A stretch of DNA of 64,000 nucleotides from Streptomyces sp. NL15-2K (GTDB taxonomy: Bacteria; Actinomycetota; Actinomycetes; Streptomycetales; Streptomycetaceae), in contig NZ_CP130630.1 in the NCBI RefSeq assembly GCF_030551255.1, positions 7,421,501-7,485,500 of the forward strand, written 5' to 3'. The translations under genes and the position numbers were made by a program. Below are positions 49,962 to 58,094 of the stretch, one piece after another (position 1 is the first letter of the stretch; the number at the start of each line of letters is the position of its first letter). The notes beneath the pieces are model-generated. The model saw nothing but the letters and a program-made list of their open reading frames with translations. It was not told where the DNA came from and made no database searches.

Positions 49962-50456
49962 ATGCCCGCTGAGCGAGCCGCCCGCGACCCTGGCGAATGG
50001 GTGCTTCTGTCCTACCGCCTGCCCCGTGAGCCCTCTACGCCCCGCATCGCCGTATGGCGCAAGCTCAAGCGCCTGGGCGTCGCTCAGCTCTCCGACGGCC
50101 TGGTCGCGCTGCCTGCCGACGCCCGCACCCGCGAGCAGTTGGAGTGGATCGCGGACGAGGCGATCGAGGCCGGTGGCACGGCCTCCCTCTGGATTGCCCG
50201 GCCCGCGACCCTCGCCCAGGAGCGGGAGCTGGCCACCGCCATGGCCGGGGCGCGCGCCGCCGAGTACCAGGCCGTCGACCAGGCGGCCCAGGCCGCAGCC
50301 GACCCCACCACGGCGGCCGTCGTGCGGAGGTTGCGTGCGGAGCTGCGGCGCATCGGCCGCCGCGACTTCTTCCCGCCGCCCGAACGCGACCAGGCCCACG
50401 CCGCCGTCCGCGCCCTGGCAGAGCAGACCGCATCACCCGTGGAGGAGCAAGCGTGA
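49962..50456 (+). CDS. ChrB N-terminal domain protein
   Basis: 164 residues. WVLLSYRLPREPSTPRIAVWRKLKRLGVAQLSDGLVALP is the ChrB N-terminal signature, followed by helices and a tail ending RRDFFPPPERDQAHAAVRAL. ChrB senses chromate or activates chrA in resistance operons; in many actinobacteria its two halves are separate genes. This half looks intact. Its TGA overlaps the GTG of the next, broken, half (GTGA), so it heads a chrB-chrA operon whose other members have decayed. Confidence 0.82.
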   Translation: MPAERAARDPGEWVLLSYRLPREPSTPRIAVWRKLKRLGVAQLSDGLVALPADARTREQLEWIADEAIEAGGTASLWIARPATLAQERELATAMAGARAAEYQAVDQAAQAAADPTTAAVVRRLRAELRRIGRRDFFPPPERDQAHAAVRALAEQTASPVEEQA

Positions 50457-50766
50457 AGTGGGCCACCCGCGCCGGGATCCACATCGATCGGGCCGCCTGC
50501 GCCTGGCTGATCCGCCGACACGTCGACAAGGAGGCGGCATTCGTCTTCGTCACCGATCCCGCCCAGGTCCCCGCGGGCGCGACCCCGTTCGACATGCGCG
50601 GCGTGGAACTCGGCCACCATGGCGGGGACTGCTCCTCGATGTCCTGTTGCGCGGGCTGTCGATGATCTGCGACGACTACCGGATCCTGGAGCTGACGGGT
50701 CCACTCTTCGACGGTCTGTACGAATCCCACCACCGCGCCATGCTGATCGGACGGGACCCGGCATGA
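50453..50766 (+). pseudogene. ChrB C-terminal domain gene with internal deletion
   Basis: The frame begins as a normal ChrB C-terminal domain (MKWATRAGIHIDRAACAWLIRRH, FVFVTDP, FDMRGVELGHHGGDC) and then ends at 50665 with unrelated residues. The real end, DVLLRGLSMICDDYRILELTGPLFDGLYE, is in another frame up to 50766. Compared with remembered homologues, about 40 residues between HGGDC and the RGLSMICDD block are missing, so an internal deletion produced the frameshift. Confidence 0.75.
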
Positions 50767-51530
50767 GCCGCACGAGCACCCAGGCGGCGGAGTCCGCCGC
50801 CGACGTCCGTGACGTGGTGCCGTTCCGTACGGCGGTGCACACCTGGTTCGCGATCACCCTGTTCGTGCTCCCCGGCGTCGCCGCGCTGCTGGCCCTGTCC
50901 GCCCTCTACGTCGCCTTCGGCACCACCGCCGCCGTCACCGGGCTGTTCGCCGGGCTCGCCCCGGCCGTGGTCGCCATCGTCGCCCAGGCGGTGTGGCGGG
51001 TCGGCCGCCGCTCGCTCACCCACCCGGCGCTGATCGCCCTCGCAGTCGGGTCCTTCGCCGCGCTCGCCCTCTTCGCCGTCCCCTTCCCTCTGGTCATCGT
51101 CGCGGCAGCGATCGTCGGCTGGCTGCTCGCCCGATACGCACCGCACACCCTGCGCCCGGCCACGGCGCACACCGACGACGGCCCACCGCCGCTGATCGCC
51201 GACGACGTGCTGCACGCCGAACGCCCAAGCCGCGGGCGTTGCGCATCCTCGGCGCCGGTCTGATGCTCTGGGCCGTACCCCTGTCCGTGGTGGCCGCCCT
51301 GACCGGCACCGGCAGTGTGTTCACCACCCAGGGTGTGTTCTTCTCCGGCACCGCGGTGGTCACCTTCGGCGGCGCCTACGCCGTCCTCGCCCACGTCGCC
51401 CAGCAGGCCGTCCAACACTACGGCTGGCTCAGCGCGGGCGAGATGGTCCGCGGGCTCGCCCTGGCCGAGACCACTCCCGGACCGCTGATCATGGTGGTGC
51501 AGTTCGTCGCCTTCCTCGGGCGCTCACCGC
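50763..51530 (+). pseudogene. Chromate transporter ChrA, frameshifted and truncated
   Basis: The ATG overlaps the chrB end. The first frame gives PFRTAVHTWFAITLFVLPGVAALLALSALYVAFG, then the conserved GLFAGLAPAVVAIVAQAVWRVG of the CHR domain. It shifts near 51225 into the frame carrying GAGLMLWAVPLSVVAAL, TQGVFFSGTAVVTFGGAYAVL, YGWLSAGEMVRGLALAETTPGPLIMVVQFVAFLG. Homology ends there and the last part of the second CHR domain is gone, abutting the end of a minus-strand gene. It cannot make a working chromate exporter. Confidence 0.8.
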
Positions 51531-51851
51531 GACCCCGGCGCCCCCTGCATCGAGCGCCTGCGCGACGACGTCGCTCCGCTCGTCGAGGGAGCATTCCGGG
51601 TCGAAGAAGACCCGCCAGGCTTCCCTGATGTCCTGCTCGGCTTCCTCCGGGTCCTCCGGCGCCGTACCGGTCGGCGTGGGGGATTCGGAGGTCGACGGGG
51701 ACGGCCTGACCGAGGTGGGGCTGAACGACTCGGTGACAGGCGGCGGTGTCCTTCGAGGTGCGCTGTCGCCGCCGTCGTCGCAGCCCGCGGTGACGGCGAG
51801 GACGGTGGCGGCGACCACCGCCCAGACCGCGCGTGGTGCCGCAGAGGCCAT
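51489..51851 (-). CDS. Lipoprotein, probably truncated at its C-terminus
   Basis: 120 residues from an ATG with GGTGGAG upstream. A signal peptide ends in the lipobox V-T-A-G-C, followed by a Pro/Thr/Ser-rich linker (about 28-60) and the start of a helical domain (PEEAEQDIREAWRVFFDP, SLDERSDVVAQALD). The domain resembles the beginning of small actinobacterial lipoproteins of the MTB12-like type. After about 95 residues it becomes basic and then stops inside the chrA relic, so a deletion probably fused the two ends. The stop is not natural. Confidence 0.6.
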   Translation of the reverse strand: MASAAPRAVWAVVAATVLAVTAGCDDGGDSAPRRTPPPVTESFSPTSVRPSPSTSESPTPTGTAPEDPEEAEQDIREAWRVFFDPECSLDERSDVVAQALDAGGAGVAVSARGRRRTAPP

Positions 51852-51986
51852 GGAACTCCACCTTCGGGGTCGCCGTGTGACTGGACTACCAGGATTGGGT
51901 GGATTCATCCGGGCGGTTTCGGGCACGCCGATCAAGAGGTGGGAGCCGCGCCACGGGGTACAAGCAAGTCAGGACCCGAGGTGAGG

Positions 51987-52094
51987 ATGGATGCGATGAA
52001 CCGGATGCCCCGCTGGGTCGCCCAGGCGGTCGCGGTGCTGGCCACCACCGCGGTGTTGCTGTTGGCAGCGACCTGGCTCGTGGAGAACTTCTGA
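51987..52094 (+). CDS. 35-residue single-pass membrane peptide
   Basis: A short ORF reading MDAMNRMPRW, then a 20-residue hydrophobic helix, then ENF. GAGGTGAGG precedes the ATG, and an in-frame ATG three codons later is an alternative. Basic residues before the helix predict an inside N-terminus. It stands alone among relics, opposite in strand to the lipoprotein gene. Function unknown; it could be the remains of a longer gene. Confidence 0.4.
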   Translation: MDAMNRMPRWVAQAVAVLATTAVLLLAATWLVENF

Positions 52095-52121
52095 GTCGGC
52101 CGCCCCGCTCGCGACGCCGGC

Positions 52122-52347
52122 TCAGGACGACGCGTCGCGTGGCCGGTTCATCCCTGTCTCGTAGGCGAAGATCACGGCCTGCAATCGGTCGCGGAGGCCG
52201 GGTTTCATCAGGATCCGCTTCACGTGGTTTGCGGACCGTCGACTCTTGACGACGAGTGCGGCGGCGATCTCGCGGTTCGACAAGTCGCAGTCGGGCCACG
52301 AGTTGCAGGGTCTTCCGCTCGCGGGACGTCAGGGCTTCGAGGCGGAA
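52122..52347 (-). pseudogene. LuxR/NarL-type HTH relic
   Basis: On the minus strand LTSRERKTLQLVAR is followed, after a frameshift, by GLSNREIAAALVVK and HVKRILMKPGLRDRLQAVIFAYETG. This is the DNA-binding end of a NarL-family response regulator with several small indels. The receiver domain is absent; upstream the sequence changes to an unrelated plus-strand relic. Confidence 0.7.
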
Positions 52348-52369
52348 GTGGCCGAAAGGTCGGGGTCGG

Positions 52370-52523
52370 CATGGAAGAGGAGACCGGCCCGGCCCTGGTC
52401 GCATTGTTCTGCTTCACCGGCGCCGCCATGCTGTCGGCGGTCGCCTGGACGCGCCGGTTTCGCCGCGGTCCGTTGGAGTACCTGCTCCACACGGTCACGC
52501 GACTCGTCGGCCACATCAAGTGA
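52370..52523 (+). pseudogene. Relic of a DUF418-type membrane protein
   Basis: 50 residues containing one hydrophobic helix followed by RRFRRGPLEYLLHTVTRL. The GPLEWLW-type ending after a final helix is the hallmark of DUF418 membrane proteins, as I remember it. Only the last part remains, without start or ribosome site. Confidence 0.45.
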
Positions 52524-52686
52524 CGTCCGAATCAGGCCAGCGTGGGGCCGGGGGATTGGTGTCGGTGGTTCTTGAGCAGGTTGCATCTGATCTCAGAAGG
52601 CTTTCCGCTTTCCGAACGTGATCGTTTGATTCGGGCTGGGTAGGCATGGACGGCCGCTGACCGCGGGAGGGATCGGGCGGCTCGTC

Positions 52687-52795
52687 CGCTCGTATTCGGT
52701 CATGGAGGTGGCTGGTGCCGTCGGTGCCGGAGGCTCGGGAGAAGCAGGTCCGGGAAGAAGTCGTGCGGCTGCGGGAGGAGGCCGAGCGGGTCAGG
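52687..52795 (+). repeat. Left copy of imperfect inverted repeat around the methyltransferase
   Basis: The segment carrying GGAGGTGGCTGGTG and GGGAGGAGGCC is about 75 percent identical, by eye, to the reverse complement of 53972-54088. Both copies encode the start of the same coiled-coil protein (VREEVxxLREEAxR). They flank the methyltransferase gene in inverted orientation. Confidence 0.6.
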
Positions 52796-52990
52796 CCGCG
52801 CCGGCCGTGGCCAGGGGGCGTTTGAGCGGCTGGCCGACGTGCGGGCGACGGTAGCCGAGGTGCTGGCCGAGACCCCGGCCGGAGACGAGGGGCCGGTGCG
52901 CGGTGCGGTGGCGGGCTCGGTCGTGCCGCACCGGGCGGTGGCATCGGGGTGGAGATGTTGGCGGTGTAATACCAGCAGATCCTGGCCCAC
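52699..52990 (+). pseudogene. Coiled-coil protein relic
   Basis: Frames spell EAREKQVREEVVRLREEAERVR, then after a shift AFERLADVRATVAEVLAE and AVAGSVVPHR. I recall a family of Streptomyces proteins of this type with a helical N-terminus and GSVVPHR in the middle, often scattered near mobile DNA. At least one frameshift and a missing end make it a relic. A second relic of the same start lies at 53972-54061 on the minus strand. Confidence 0.5.
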
Positions 52991-53065
52991 AGCGGAGATC
53001 ACCCGGCCAGGAACCCTGTTCCGCCCCACAGCCCCGCCGATTGGCAAGCGGAAGCCTTCTGAAGG

Positions 53066-53836
53066 TCAAGTCCCCTTTGTGAAGACAAGTACCTCTGTGG
53101 AGGCGATGCCCATGGGTGCCAGGAAGCTGGCCTCCAGGCTGCAGCCGAGGGTCGCGAAGAGGTCCACGCATGTCCGGCGGGGCATGGCGGCTGGATAGGA
53201 GCCGTGCCCCTCGCCGCCCTTCGTCGCCCAGGCACGCACCGTGGCCGGGTCCAGGCAGGTCTCTGTCATTACGTCGAAGACGATCCGACCACCGGGTCGC
53301 GTGACACGTGCCATCTCGAAGAAGTAGCGGGAGGCGTAGAGGAAGGTCACGGTGTTGAAGACCTTATGGGCCTGAACGAGGTCGATGCTGCCGTCGGGTG
53401 TCGGGGCGAGACTGCATCCTGCGGTCGGTTGGGCGACCACACTGAATGTGTCCACCAGGTAGTTGGCCCAGGGCGCTGCGGTCTCGTAGATCTCGTAGCG
53501 GCCTGGTGAACACTCCTTCAGTGTCTTCTCCAGGTACCGTCCGGACCCGGGGCCGATCTCCAGCACCGTGTCCGGGTCGGCGGCGAAGACGCCGAGAGCG
53601 CGTAGTTCGTCGATGGTGAACTGGGTAGCGCCAGGCGTCCCGTTCATGACCTCGTCGAGGTAGTCACCGACCGACAGACCGACTGCCTGCGCAGCCCGCA
53701 TCGTTGCCTCGAACGGGATGAAGTCGTCCACTCCACCCCGGTTGTTGGTGCTGCGTACGATGTCGAATCCCGCACGTCCCAAGAGCCGCTTGACCCCCGA
53801 CTTCAATACTGACGTTCTCGTGCCCGCTGCCCTCAT
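53066..53836 (-). CDS. Class I SAM-dependent methyltransferase
   Basis: 256 residues. The SAM-binding motif I is VLEIGPGSGRYLEKTL (about 118-133), followed by an acidic loop and YEIYETAAPWANYLV. The DLVQAHKVFNTVTFLYASRYFFEMARVTRPGGRIVFDV block covers motifs II-III. The N-terminal 70 residues (KRLLGRAGFDIVRS, then an FIPFEATMRAA helix) resemble the FkbM or glycan-linked methyltransferase lead-in, but the substrate is unknown. The ATG at 53836 has GGGGGG eight bases upstream. It is isolated between inverted coiled-coil relics, so it may have arrived as cargo. Confidence 0.8.
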   Translation of the reverse strand: MRAAGTRTSVLKSGVKRLLGRAGFDIVRSTNNRGGVDDFIPFEATMRAAQAVGLSVGDYLDEVMNGTPGATQFTIDELRALGVFAADPDTVLEIGPGSGRYLEKTLKECSPGRYEIYETAAPWANYLVDTFSVVAQPTAGCSLAPTPDGSIDLVQAHKVFNTVTFLYASRYFFEMARVTRPGGRIVFDVMTETCLDPATVRAWATKGGEGHGSYPAAMPRRTCVDLFATLGCSLEASFLAPMGIASTEVLVFTKGT

Positions 53837-53971
53837 CAGGCATGCCCCCCAGATCGTCTCCACCCTTGGTGTCAGCATAGGGTCGCCGACGCAGACGCGT
53901 AGTGGGACAGCGAATTCGCTACGCGGCTGTCGAGGGCAGTACACGGCGCCGGGTCTCACGCCCGATATGTG

Positions 53972-54088
53972 CCTTCCCCGCTGGGCCTCCTCGCGCAGCC
54001 AAGCGACCTCCTCGCGGACCTTGTCCTTTCGCGCCTCCAGCAGTCCCAGCCCCGACAGCACCAGCCACCTCCACCAGCGAGTACGGGC
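53972..54088 (-). repeat. Right copy of the inverted repeat
   Basis: The reverse complement of this stretch repeats the order found at 52687-52795, including GGAGGTGGCTGGTG, GGTCCG and the LREEA-coding end. The minus frame reads EARKDKVREEVAWLREEAQR. It lies 135 bases upstream of the methyltransferase start. Confidence 0.6.
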
Positions 54089-54106
54089 CGACGAACACCC
54101 CGTGCT

Positions 54107-55522
54107 TCATCCGTTGTCGAGCGCGTCCAGGAGCCAGTCGCGCCGTACGCAGTGTTCCAGCGCGAAGGAGTCGGCCAGCGCGAGCAGGTCGTCGTCACCG
54201 AGGCCCCGGAAGAGTTCGGCGTACTCCTGGACCAGCGGTTGGCCGAGCAGGATGTGCCGGACGATGATCTCGATCCACTGGCGGGTACCGAACGGGTAGG
54301 GAGTGAAGCCCGGGAACTCGTCGGCGACAAGCTGTTCGAGCGGCTTGGCCGCCTCGCGGATGTCGCCGTCCGGGGAACTCCAGGCCTCCGCGCCCAGGCG
54401 GTGTTTTTTCGCCATGAATGCGGCGAAGTGGAGCTGGTAGGGACTGCCCTGGGCAAGGTGGACGAGCCCTTGCAGGCCGACGTCCTTGTACGTCCAGATC
54501 GACCAACTGGCCTCGTGCCGACGGTAGATCTCCAACTGGTCGGCGAGCAGCTGCGCGCACTGCTCGTCCCGGGCCGGGTCGCCGGTGTAGACCGGTCCGA
54601 ACTCGCCGACCCAGATCGGGGTACCTGTCTTGCGCATGTACGCGGTGCGGCGAAGGAAGACTTCCTCGACCTGTTCCTTGTCGACCCGGATGCCGTCTGT
54701 GGTGCCGGGGTAGCCGCCACCGCGGGCGAAGCCGGCGCGTGCGTAGTCGTGGCAGGTGTAGACGGTGTTCTCGAGGGGGTCGCCGAAGAGGTCGAACTCG
54801 GTCGAGTAGCGATTGCCGTCGAGGAAGATGATGTGGTGCGGATCGATCGAGCGAATCGCTGCGACGAGGCGGTCGTAGAAGGCCGGCAGCACCTGCCCGG
54901 ACTCGTCGGCGGGCTCGTTGATCAGGTTGTATCCGGCCACCCACGGGTTGTCCTTGTACCGTTCGGCCATGACCTCCCACAGGTGCACGACCCGGTCCTG
55001 GAAGTGCCGGTGGTCCCAGAAGGACGGCAGGTGGGTGGGGTTGTCGGAGTGCCACTGGTGGTTCTGGGCGCCGGGCAGGGAGTGCAGGTCGATGACGGTG
55101 TAGATGCCGTGCCGTGCGCACAGCTCCACCACGCGGTCGAGCTGTGCGAAGCCTTCCTCGCGGATCTCCAGCGGGCGGGCGTCGTCCTCGAAGTGGCGGT
55201 AGTTCACCGGAAGGCGCAGGCAGTTGACCCCCTTGGAAGCGAGCAGCGCGGCATCGGCCTCGTCGAAGAAGACGGTCAGCAGCCGGTCGAAGAACAGCTG
55301 GTATCGGCGCTCACCCAGGACCTCCCGTACCGCGGAACGCATGGCGGATTCACTCGCGGGATAGCCGTTGATGAAGTTCTCCATGTTCATCCATCCCCCG
55401 AGTCCGGCTCCACGGAGTCGGACCGGGGTCCCGTCCCGCGTTTTGAACCGGGTGCCGGAGACCTGTAGCAGGGGGTCGGGGAGAGTGCGGTGGGCGGGGG
55501 GAGCGGAGGGCGTGGAGGCCAT
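54107..55522 (-). CDS. Glycoside hydrolase family 5 protein
   Basis: 471 residues, a retaining TIM-barrel glycosidase. The acid/base is E203 in NLINEPADE and the nucleophile E307 in WVGEFGP; RLPVNYRHF, DLHSLPGAQN and the HDYARAGF strand complete the GH5 active site. There is no signal peptide, so it should act on imported oligosaccharides in the cytoplasm, which fits the ABC transporter genes upstream. The C-terminal 60 residues form an extra helical segment. The exact GH5 subfamily and substrate (beta-glucoside, mannoside or rutinoside) cannot be told. It ends the minus-strand sugar operon, 84 bases after the GH42 gene. Confidence 0.88.
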   Translation of the reverse strand: MASTPSAPPAHRTLPDPLLQVSGTRFKTRDGTPVRLRGAGLGGWMNMENFINGYPASESAMRSAVREVLGERRYQLFFDRLLTVFFDEADAALLASKGVNCLRLPVNYRHFEDDARPLEIREEGFAQLDRVVELCARHGIYTVIDLHSLPGAQNHQWHSDNPTHLPSFWDHRHFQDRVVHLWEVMAERYKDNPWVAGYNLINEPADESGQVLPAFYDRLVAAIRSIDPHHIIFLDGNRYSTEFDLFGDPLENTVYTCHDYARAGFARGGGYPGTTDGIRVDKEQVEEVFLRRTAYMRKTGTPIWVGEFGPVYTGDPARDEQCAQLLADQLEIYRRHEASWSIWTYKDVGLQGLVHLAQGSPYQLHFAAFMAKKHRLGAEAWSSPDGDIREAAKPLEQLVADEFPGFTPYPFGTRQWIEIIVRHILLGQPLVQEYAELFRGLGDDDLLALADSFALEHCVRRDWLLDALDNG

Positions 55523-55606
55523 GGAGGCGGTCCTTCCGTTGTGTGGCGACCGGTGGGGTTCCGTCGATGCCGGCCTCGGGAGGGGCGTCAGGGGGGACCA
55601 GCCCCC

Positions 55607-57757
55607 TCAGGCTGCGGCCGTCTCGTCTCCGGCGGTGACGAAGATCCGTACGTCCCAGGCGCCGAGGCGCAGTGCTGTGCCGGCGGGCGCGGAGGTGCCG
55701 TCGAGAGCGTCGGAGAGTGCCACGGGTGCCGTGACGTGCGTGGGGTCCCAGCTCCAGTTGTGGACGAAGTGGACGCGGCGGCCGTCGGGGGAGGTCCCGC
55801 TGGTGGCGGTGACCGACGGCGGCAGGTCCTGCCAGCCGCTGCTCGGGGTGGGTGCCAGCCAGGCGGCGAGCACCCTGGCGAGGTCGCGGCCGGGAACCGT
55901 GCCGACGCAGGTGACCCGGCCCGCGCCGTGGCGGCGGGTGGTGACGGCGGGCCAGCGGCCGAAGTGCGGATGGTCGTACGCTGCGAGCACCTCGGCGTCC
56001 AGGGCGGTGAGTCCGTCGACCCAGCGCGTGGCCGTCGCCTGCTCCGGCAGCTCCAGTGGGCTCCCGGGCACCGCGCGCAGCGGGAGGTCCCGCACCAGGT
56101 TGCTGAACTCCTCGTACTGGACCCCGGCGGCCGTGGTGAGTCGTCCCGGCGCCGGTTCCTGGCGGGCCCGTGCCTCGTGGTCGGCGTAGCCGGTCCGCGG
56201 TCCGAGGACCAGGTGGCCGCCCGCGTGTGCGTAGGCCGCGAGCCAGTCCAGTGTCCCGTCGGCGGCCACGTACAGCGCCGGGACGACGAGGACCGGATGG
56301 AGGCGCGCGGCCTCCCCGGGGCTCGGGCCGAGGACTTCGCCGCGCGGGTCGTGCAGCTGGCGGGCGTGCACCAGGCGGACCTGGAGGCCCGCCTCGAAGG
56401 CGCCGCGGTAGAAGGGATCGAAGATGCCGTGGTAGGCGGCCGGATCGGGTTCGCCGTTCTGGTTCGCCAGGGGCGGGTACTTCTGCATCAGCCACTTGCT
56501 CGGCGTCGAGTACACCATGGTGATGTCGGCGTCCGGCTCGATGCCGGCGACCAGCGGGCCCGTGGTTTCGAACTCGCCTCCCAGGCGGGCCAGTTCGTCG
56601 TACACACGGCCCGGCCTGCCGCTGTGCGGGAGTATGCCGCCCACGTAGGTCTCGGCCCCGAAGTGCAGAGTGTGCCAGTGCCAGTACTCGATCATCCGCG
56701 CCCCGCGCGCCACCAGCGCCCACGCGGCCTGCCGCCACTGGCCGTCGTAGGCGGGGCGGTTGTCCCAGGGGCCGCTGATGGTGGCCGCGTTGGTCTCGGT
56801 GACCAGGAACGGGGCCTGGCGGGAGGAGTACATCCGGTCCGCGATCTGGGAGATCGACCAGGCGCCGGTGGTCTTGTTGTGCTCGGCCTCGCGCTCGTCG
56901 GGCAGCAGCAGGGCGTCCTGCATGGCGTAGTACGGGTTGCCCGCGGCGATGTCCAGGGCCGCGTTGAGCTCGTGGTCCTCCACCCCCGGGCGGGGATAGG
57001 AGACGCAGGTGGTGACGAACTGCTCGGGGAGGGCGTACTCGCGGGTGATGCCCGCCTGCCAGGCGATGAACTCGGTGGTCTGCCTGGCCTGGAACTCCCG
57101 CCAGGCGACGTCGTACTGCGGCTGCGCGTTGCCGTCCGGCGTCCACAGGTCGGCCCACGTGGTCAGGCGGTGCGACCAGTAGACCAGGCCCCACTCCCGG
57201 TTGAGGGTCTCGACGTCGCCGTACTTCCGGCGCAGGTGGTCGGTGAAGCGCTGGAAGACACCGTGGTTGTGGAAGAGCTCCAGGCCGGGCTCGTTGTCCA
57301 CCTGGAAGCCGATGACCGCGGGGTGGCGGGCGTAACGGGCGAGGATGCGGCGGATGACGCGTTCGGCGTGGAAGAGGAAGGCGGGGTGGGTGTAGTCGAC
57401 CTCCTGACGGGCTCCCCAGCCGATGCGCTGCCCGGTGGCCCGTTCGCCGCAGATCTCCGGGTACTGCCGGGCCAGCCACGGCGGGACCGCGTAGGTCGGT
57501 GTGCCCAGGATGACGGAGATGCCGCGCTCCCGGGCGCCGTCGAGGACGGGCTGGAGCCAGTCGAGGTCGAACGTTCCGTTCTCCGGCTCCCAGGTCGACC
57601 AGACCGACTCGCCGACCCGGATGACGTTGAAATGCGCCTCGGCCATCAGGTCGAGGTCGTTCTTGAGCTGCTCCTCGGCCTGTTCGGTGCCGTAGGGCGG
57701 CCGGTACTCGTGGTAGTACGCGGCGCCGAAGAGAACGCGGGCGGGCACATCCGCCAT
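55607..57757 (-). CDS. Beta-galactosidase, glycoside hydrolase family 42
   Basis: 716 residues. The A domain carries acid/base E156 (QVDNEPGLE) and nucleophile E321 (LVTETNAAT). GAAYYHEYRP, VIRVGESVWSTWEPENGTFD and the GWGARQEVDYTHP loop are GH42 hallmarks. The B trimerisation domain and a small beta domain follow. ATG 57757 has AGGAGG upstream. No signal peptide, so it hydrolyses beta-galactosides taken up by the adjacent transporter. Between its start and the permease gene lies a relic-like 300-base stretch, which suggests that a gene was lost inside the operon. Confidence 0.93.
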   Translation of the reverse strand: MADVPARVLFGAAYYHEYRPPYGTEQAEEQLKNDLDLMAEAHFNVIRVGESVWSTWEPENGTFDLDWLQPVLDGARERGISVILGTPTYAVPPWLARQYPEICGERATGQRIGWGARQEVDYTHPAFLFHAERVIRRILARYARHPAVIGFQVDNEPGLELFHNHGVFQRFTDHLRRKYGDVETLNREWGLVYWSHRLTTWADLWTPDGNAQPQYDVAWREFQARQTTEFIAWQAGITREYALPEQFVTTCVSYPRPGVEDHELNAALDIAAGNPYYAMQDALLLPDEREAEHNKTTGAWSISQIADRMYSSRQAPFLVTETNAATISGPWDNRPAYDGQWRQAAWALVARGARMIEYWHWHTLHFGAETYVGGILPHSGRPGRVYDELARLGGEFETTGPLVAGIEPDADITMVYSTPSKWLMQKYPPLANQNGEPDPAAYHGIFDPFYRGAFEAGLQVRLVHARQLHDPRGEVLGPSPGEAARLHPVLVVPALYVAADGTLDWLAAYAHAGGHLVLGPRTGYADHEARARQEPAPGRLTTAAGVQYEEFSNLVRDLPLRAVPGSPLELPEQATATRWVDGLTALDAEVLAAYDHPHFGRWPAVTTRRHGAGRVTCVGTVPGRDLARVLAAWLAPTPSSGWQDLPPSVTATSGTSPDGRRVHFVHNWSWDPTHVTAPVALSDALDGTSAPAGTALRLGAWDVRIFVTAGDETAAA

Positions 57758-57823
57758 GGGGTGGGCCTCCTGAAGGCAGAGTTGGTGCACGGGGCGGCGG
57801 GAAGACCTGCTGTCCCCGCCGGA

Positions 57824-58063
57824 TCAGCTGCCGTTGGCCGGCTGGCTGTAAGCGGTCCCGTCGATGCTCGTGGTGAGCGTGCCGACGGCCTGGAAGTCGT
57901 GATCTGTACGGTGGCCGATCCCAGGGCCTTTCCGCGCAGGGCGTACGTGCCGGTCGGCACCGGCTCGGTTCGCCTGCGCCGTGTCCGCGGCGGTGGACGT
58001 CTGGGCGGCGGCCGGAGCGCCTCTCGACGGGGTGGAACGCACACTCCTGACGCTCTTGGTCAT
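57824..58063 (-). pseudogene. Remnant of a lost gene inside the sugar operon
   Basis: The open frame gives 79 residues with mixed character. A neighbouring frame reads VPTGTYALRGKALGSATVQIT and, one shift later, the first frame continues DFQAVGTLTTSIDGTAYSQPANGS to the stop. Together this looks like the tail of a larger secreted or glycosidase-like beta protein, and the beginning MTKSVRSVRSTPSRG looks like a signal-peptide start. I suspect an internal deletion removed most of a gene, but there is no family match. Confidence 0.35.
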
Positions 58064-58094
58064 CGCGGCTTCCTCACTGGTGGTCGCTGCCTGG

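Larger units (their letters stand above)
52524..53065. other. Relic-bearing stretch without intact genes
   Basis: No intact gene. It contains the coiled-coil relic at 52699-52990 and the left arm of the inverted repeat described separately. The remaining parts show no domain in any frame. Confidence 0.5.
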
